A DNA stretch of 64,000 bases. Source: JALZEG01 sp046263255. Lineage in GTDB: Bacteria > Actinomycetota > CADDZG01 > WHSQ01. Each line of letters begins with the position of its first letter. The stretch's first letter is position 1. The stretch lies in assembly GCA_046263255.1 (NCBI GenBank), contig JBHELD010000040.1:1-64000 (forward strand), read 5' to 3'. The translations under genes and the position numbers were made by a program. Below are positions 60,730 through 64,000 of this stretch, one piece after another. The notes under the pieces are model-generated. The model was not told where the DNA came from. It worked only from the letters and a program-made list of their open reading frames with translations, and ran no database searches.

Positions 60730-62016
60730 ATGCCGAAGAGCCGTTTGGTTACAAGCTCGAACGATAACGTGTCCCTCATCAACGCGACGAACGGGGCGCA
60801 GGAGTGGCAGTACGGTCCGATCAAGGGTCAATCCCGTTGCGTCGTGGTCGAGGAGACGACCGCCGCCGACGACCACGTATACGTGGGGGACATTGACGGC
60901 TGGATCCACAAACTCTCATTCGTAACGGGATCGCCACTCGCCAAGATTGACGCGGGCGGATCTGTGTGGGGTCTCACATACGCGGATGGCGTGCTGTATG
61001 CGACCGCCGGGAATACCCTGCAGGCCCACGATCCCGTGGCCGGTCCGCTGTGGACGCATGCCATGGGTGACATCAGTTGGGGAGATCCCGTGGTGAGCAA
61101 CGGAATCGTGTACGCGGGCTCTTGGGACGACAAGCTCTACGCGATTAAGACAGGCGGCACGAGCGCGTGGATATCGACGAAGTTCTCATACTTCGCGGCG
61201 GAGCCCACCGTCGTCGACGGCGTAGTGTATGTGTCCGCAGAGAGCACGGATCGAAATGAGCCGTACTTGGTCGCCCTTGACGCTGCCTCCGGGGCGGTTC
61301 TCTGGCAGGCCCAAGCCCCCAACAAGGCGCCCATAGTGGATCCGGTGGCGGTGGGTGATGGACGTGTGTACGCCGGAACGGGGTGGGGCGCATGGATGTG
61401 CGCTTTCGACGCCGCGACCGGCCAGTTGCAGTGGAACGTGAAGACCGACGCACATCCGTCCACCCCGTCGTTTTGGGATGGCCGGGTTTTTGTCGCCAGC
61501 GAGCATGGTGGCAACGACGGTTATCTTCAGGCTTACGACGCGGCTAGCGGAGCGTTGCTCTGGACTTCCCAAACGCCTACGGGTCCCTCGGGTCATGCGG
61601 TTTCGCGCCCGACCGTCGACGAAGGACCCATCACCAACTACGTCTTTGTCACTTCGCAGGAGGGTTACCTACATGCATTTGATCGCGATACGGGCCATCT
61701 TGCCTGGAAGGCAGCGATCGGGTACGGCGGCTGGCCGAACGATCCAACGTGGACCGATGCAGCGGGTGCGCTTATAGGGCGCGAAGCCGTCCGTCAGTTC
61801 GTTGCCATCGACCCGCTTGCCCTGATCCTGTCGACTCCGGTCTACGTGAAGATCAACTTGCCGTACCCACCCCCGGTCGAGGTTGTCGCCGCCCGCATTC
61901 GGAAATCGGTCGGCGGACGGCGTCGCAAGGATATGGATAATGCCTTGTCTCAGTTAACCTCGACTGTCTCCTTCGTCGAGTCGATGCAGCAAGCAATACG
62001 GAGGCGGGCCAGGTAA
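60730..62016 (+). CDS. PQQ-type beta-propeller (BamB-like) protein
   Basis: A 428-aa protein built from repeats of the PQQ/pyrrolo-quinoline-quinone propeller type (VYVGDIDGWIHKLSFVTGSPL, VYAGSWDDKLYAIKTGG, LVALDAASGAVLWQAQAP, VFVASEHGGNDGYLQAYDAASGALLW, YLHAFDRDTGHLAWKA). The C-terminal 70 residues are helical and basic. No clear signal peptide, so it may be cytoplasmic, or its start may be mis-set. No PQQ-enzyme catalytic residues recognisable. Confidence 0.82.
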   Translation: MPKSRLVTSSNDNVSLINATNGAQEWQYGPIKGQSRCVVVEETTAADDHVYVGDIDGWIHKLSFVTGSPLAKIDAGGSVWGLTYADGVLYATAGNTLQAHDPVAGPLWTHAMGDISWGDPVVSNGIVYAGSWDDKLYAIKTGGTSAWISTKFSYFAAEPTVVDGVVYVSAESTDRNEPYLVALDAASGAVLWQAQAPNKAPIVDPVAVGDGRVYAGTGWGAWMCAFDAATGQLQWNVKTDAHPSTPSFWDGRVFVASEHGGNDGYLQAYDAASGALLWTSQTPTGPSGHAVSRPTVDEGPITNYVFVTSQEGYLHAFDRDTGHLAWKAAIGYGGWPNDPTWTDAAGALIGREAVRQFVAIDPLALILSTPVYVKINLPYPPPVEVVAARIRKSVGGRRRKDMDNALSQLTSTVSFVESMQQAIRRRAR

Positions 62017-62327
62017 GGATCAACTTGGGTCAACGGCGCAACCTTGCTGCGCGCCGTGCTCCGCCGGGGAACGGACCTCGCGGCCTCCTGGAGACCGCCC
62101 CCGAGCTACTGCGTGTTGCGCAATGGGCATCGTGAGCATCGAGCTGGCATCCCGCTGCTGCCGGCGCGGCAGGATCGGCCGCCTCTACCTCGCCTCGGCA
62201 TTCTTCTTTCGCCGTCACCTGCGCCACCATCCGTATCGTCATCTGCCCCCGCGTCGCGTGCCTGCTCTCATTCCTTTGCGCTCGAAAGGGTCCGGCCCGG
62301 GCGGCGGGTCGCACCGGTGGTGACTCG
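62017..62327. other. Intergenic region without recognisable gene
   Basis: About 310 bases between convergent genes; nothing convincing seen on either strand. Confidence 0.45.
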
Positions 62328-62750
62328 CTACGGCCACCGCTCGGGCCCGGGCGCGTCCTTCACGAACCGGCCCAACACGCCCCTCGACTTCGCGAGAACG
62401 GAGTAGGACGGGTCGACGAGAAGACGTAGCGGCATGCGCGTGAGCAACCGGCCCAGCCACGAGACGCCGCGGAGCGACGACAGCGTCTTGCACACCGCAG
62501 CTCCGCCCGAGAACCCCGTGCCGTCCCGGTCGATCAGGTGGAACGTCGTGAACCGGACGTCCTGGGGGACCGCCTCCACCGCGGAGGCCGCGCGTTCGTC
62601 GTGCATGGGAAGGAACGCGAGGCGTCCCCCGGAATCGATCTTGGGGACGCACCTCGCCGCCCACCGGCAAAACCGTCAGTTGCCGTCATACAGCAACAGC
62701 GGACGGCTCAGGCCGCCGCGATCCTCAGCCGGCAACGCGGGAACCTCCAT
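62328..62750 (-). CDS. Selenoprotein: DCC-family (DUF393) thiol-disulfide oxidoreductase, Sec encoded by TGA at 62678-62676
   Basis: From ATG 62750 the frame reads PLLLYDGN-U25-RFC28-RWAARCVP, then GGRLAFLPMHDE, FHLIDRDGTGFSGGAAVCKTL and LLVDPSYSVLAKSRGVLGRF to the stop, 140 residues in all. DCC proteins normally have YDGDCxFC; here the first Cys codon is TGA. Everything before and after is in one frame and family-like, so readthrough as selenocysteine is the best explanation. A redox role on small thiols or proteins is inferred. An ATG-started call at 62606 would miss the active site. Confidence 0.83.
62643..62675 (-). promoter_or_regulatory. Candidate bacterial SECIS hairpin of the DCC gene
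   Basis: After the TGA the message can fold GGG-CG / CG-U-CCC (about 62662-62658 with 62649-62644, one bulged U). The 8-base loop GCGAGGUG starts 18 nt after UGA with G first, within bacterial SECIS limits. The stem is short, so support is moderate. Confidence 0.45.
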
Positions 62751-62838
62751 CCCAGTGGCGCATGAGGGCGCAATCTAACGCCAGGGCGGCCCCAGGGTGA
62801 CTACTCTGTGGCGGGCGCGTGCGGGCCGACGGAAGGGC

Positions 62839-62946
62839 GTGACCAACGCCCCGGCAGACGAAGACAAGATCATGCACATCGGGCTCCCGATCGAAGCGGT
62901 GCAGCCGGAGGGCACGACGTTCTTCACCATGGGGGCCTATCGGTAA
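62839..62946 (+). CDS. Small ORF (35 aa) with its own terminator
   Basis: GTG-started frame ending ...DKIMHIGLPIEAVQPEGTTFFTMGAYR, preceded by GGAAGGGC and followed 24 bases later by a strong terminator. An in-frame GTG at 62797 would give 49 aa. I recognise no family; the isolated unit with terminator suggests it is expressed. Confidence 0.45.
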   Translation: MTNAPADEDKIMHIGLPIEAVQPEGTTFFTMGAYR

Positions 62947-62970
62947 CGACCCGCTAGAGCAAAAGACGAG

Positions 62971-63004
62971 GAGCGGGGGAGCCGAGCCTCCCCCGCTCTT
63001 TTTC
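62971..63004 (+). terminator. Rho-independent terminator after the small ORF
   Basis: GAGCGGGGGAG (62971-62981) pairs with CTCCCCCGCTC (62988-62998), loop of six, followed by six T residues and C. Confidence 0.88.
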
Positions 63005-63050
63005 GCGCGGCCCTCACCCGAGGCGCTGCACCGCCCGCGCCCCCGGCTTC

Positions 63051-63629
63051 CTACGCGGCCGAAGACGCGGCGCGGCTCCGGCGCTTGATCGCCGTTCGCC
63101 AGGCGCCCGCCGCGACGGCGGCTCCGGCGACGATCGCGACCAGGCCGATCACCAGCCCGTCGCCCGCGGCTTCGTCCGACGACGTGTCCGTCACGGGGAC
63201 TGCGGCCGCGAGGTCGACCGCCTCGACCTTTCCGGCGGCCGCTCCGAGCATCGCGCGCGCGTCGCCGACGACGACCGCGCCGACCATCGACGGGTGCAGC
63301 TCGCAGTAGTAGGGGTAGACGCCCTCGTCCTCGAACGCGTAGGCGACGTTGTCGCCGCGGTCCAGATACTCCCGGCTGCCCCAGGAGTAGGCGACGCCCG
63401 TCACCGTGTGCGGCACCTCGTCCTTGCTGGTCCACGTCACCGTGTCCCCGGGCCGGACGTAGGTCACCGTAGCGGCGAACTGGCATTCGGCGATCGCGAC
63501 CTTCCTGTCTGTGGAGCTCGTGAGATCGGCGTCCGGCCCGGCGTGGCAACCACCTCCGGCCGCCGCCGGCGGCAGCCCCACGAGCGACGCGCCCAGCAAC
63601 AGCAACAGCAACGGGAGACGGCGGGCCAT
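63051..63629 (-). CDS. Membrane-anchored cupredoxin (plastocyanin-like)
   Basis: A 192-aa exported copper protein: signal peptide (1-24), cupredoxin domain (about 40-122) with ligand His in DEVPHTVTG and the Cys-His-Met set in YPYYCELHPSMVG. An Ala-rich linker and C-terminal membrane helix (GLVIGLVAIVAGAAVAAGAW) with a basic tail follow. It probably carries single electrons or stores copper at the outer membrane face of the cell. No oxidase neighbour is in the window. Confidence 0.88.
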   Translation of the reverse strand: MARRLPLLLLLLGASLVGLPPAAAGGGCHAGPDADLTSSTDRKVAIAECQFAATVTYVRPGDTVTWTSKDEVPHTVTGVAYSWGSREYLDRGDNVAYAFEDEGVYPYYCELHPSMVGAVVVGDARAMLGAAAGKVEAVDLAAAVPVTDTSSDEAAGDGLVIGLVAIVAGAAVAAGAWRTAIKRRSRAASSAA

Positions 63630-63693
63630 GACGAGCTCCTTTCCGCGAGCCTGACGACGAACTGGTTACGACGCCGGACGCGGTTTGGTTCCC

Positions 63694-64000
63694 TCAGCGC
63701 AGGCTGCCGGCGATGCGTAACGCCTCGCGCAGCGACCCGGCGCCCTCGACGCGGTACGTGATCCCGCCGCCCTCCCAGATCAGGACCCTCCCCGCGAGAC
63801 GGATGGTCTCCCGACGCGGCTTCCCGTCGGGTCCGACGTAGAAGAAGAGATGCGCGTCGTCGATCCAGTACGCGCGCCGGCCTTCCACCTCGACGTACCT
63901 CACGTCGGCACCCTCGAACGTGAGCTTCTTGAAGAACGAGCCGTCGACCGAGGCGACGAACTGCGTGACGAGCAGGTCGACGTCCTCCACCGCGGCGGCG
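63694..64000 (-). CDS. Partial gene, C-terminal part of a hypothetical protein
   Basis: The frame is open through the window edge, so only the last ~102 residues are visible (LLVTQFVASVDGSFFKKLTFEGADVRYVEV, AYWIDDAHLFFYVGPDG, RLAGRVLIWEGGGITYRVEGAGSLREALRIAGSL). The ending (TYRVEG...REALRIAGSL) resembles the C terminus of DUF4367/anti-sigma-type or lipoprotein LpqB-like beta domains, where the wording is usually LEG...SKEEALRIAESL. Family is tentative. Confidence 0.6.
   Translation of the reverse strand, partial: AAAVEDVDLLVTQFVASVDGSFFKKLTFEGADVRYVEVEGRRAYWIDDAHLFFYVGPDGKPRRETIRLAGRVLIWEGGGITYRVEGAGSLREALRIAGSLR

Noticed and set aside
1..64000. CRISPR arrays, rRNA genes or replication origins
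   Set aside because: No regularly spaced short repeats with unique spacers, no rRNA sequence and no DnaA-box cluster were noticed.

Overview
The window is a high-GC segment with actinobacterial gene content: a GlnE/GlnA1/GlnA2/GlnR nitrogen set, an F420-type (LLM) oxidoreductase, an LmeA/DUF2993 protein, DUF2505, DUF5317 and DUF4328 proteins, an Ltp-type lipoprotein, a SigE-like ECF factor and an Mrp ATPase. It most likely comes from an uncultivated Actinomycetota lineage that decodes UGA as selenocysteine, because two redox genes carry an in-frame TGA exactly where their families have the first Cys of a CxxC motif. No selA, selB or selC was seen here, so that decoding is inferred.

Layout. 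0-15 kb is ordinary chromosome: ECF sigma plus membrane partner, cdd, a purine nucleoside phosphorylase, mrp, a lipid kinase, a receiver/HD-GYP protein, a 25-codon orphan peptide with its own terminator, a NarL-type two-component system, LmeA, a PhaC-like Cys hydrolase and a large surface protein. 15-34.7 kb is a nitrogen locus: glnA1 behind a GlnR box, a peroxiredoxin-like selenoprotein and a 53-aa membrane protein, glnE, then (after an insert) glnA2 behind a second GlnR box, nadE, a GlnR-type regulator and an NfeD-like protein. Between glnE and glnA2, which are neighbours in mycobacteria, sits a 9.5 kb biosynthetic block (20.9-30.4 kb). It holds a sugar phosphate cyclase, TIM-barrel isomerase/epimerase, RmlD-like reductase, LLM oxidoreductase, GT20 glycosyltransferase and BadF-type kinase in one tightly coupled operon, next to a nucleotidyltransferase, a Cys/Met-type PLP enzyme and an APH-like kinase. 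The set resembles a cyclitol / pseudo-oligosaccharide pathway.

34.7-41 kb has membrane and surface proteins, an internally duplicated Ltp lipoprotein, tRNA-Lys, IS481 debris and a beta-propeller protein. 41,138-44,230 is an intact, apparently recent IS1-type transposon with 18-bp inverted ends and an 8-bp target duplication. Besides its transposase it carries four small cargo genes, one small secreted protein and a tRNA-like gene with a Leu(CAA) anticodon, G73 and a 41-nt variable arm.

44-64 kb begins with a BNR-repeat protein, a CoA-binding protein, a zinc ribbon, a methyltransferase and tRNA-Glu(TTC). It then becomes an island region (47.5-58.7 kb) punctuated by four extra copies of the tRNA-Glu 3' end and filled with secreted proteins: a truncated HExxH protease, a matrixin-like protein, two PD40 propellers in inverted orientation, and LVIVD-repeat proteins of which one is frameshifted. 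The right end has a PQQ-type propeller, the second selenoprotein (DCC/DUF393 family), a small ORF with a terminator, a cupredoxin and a gene running off the edge.
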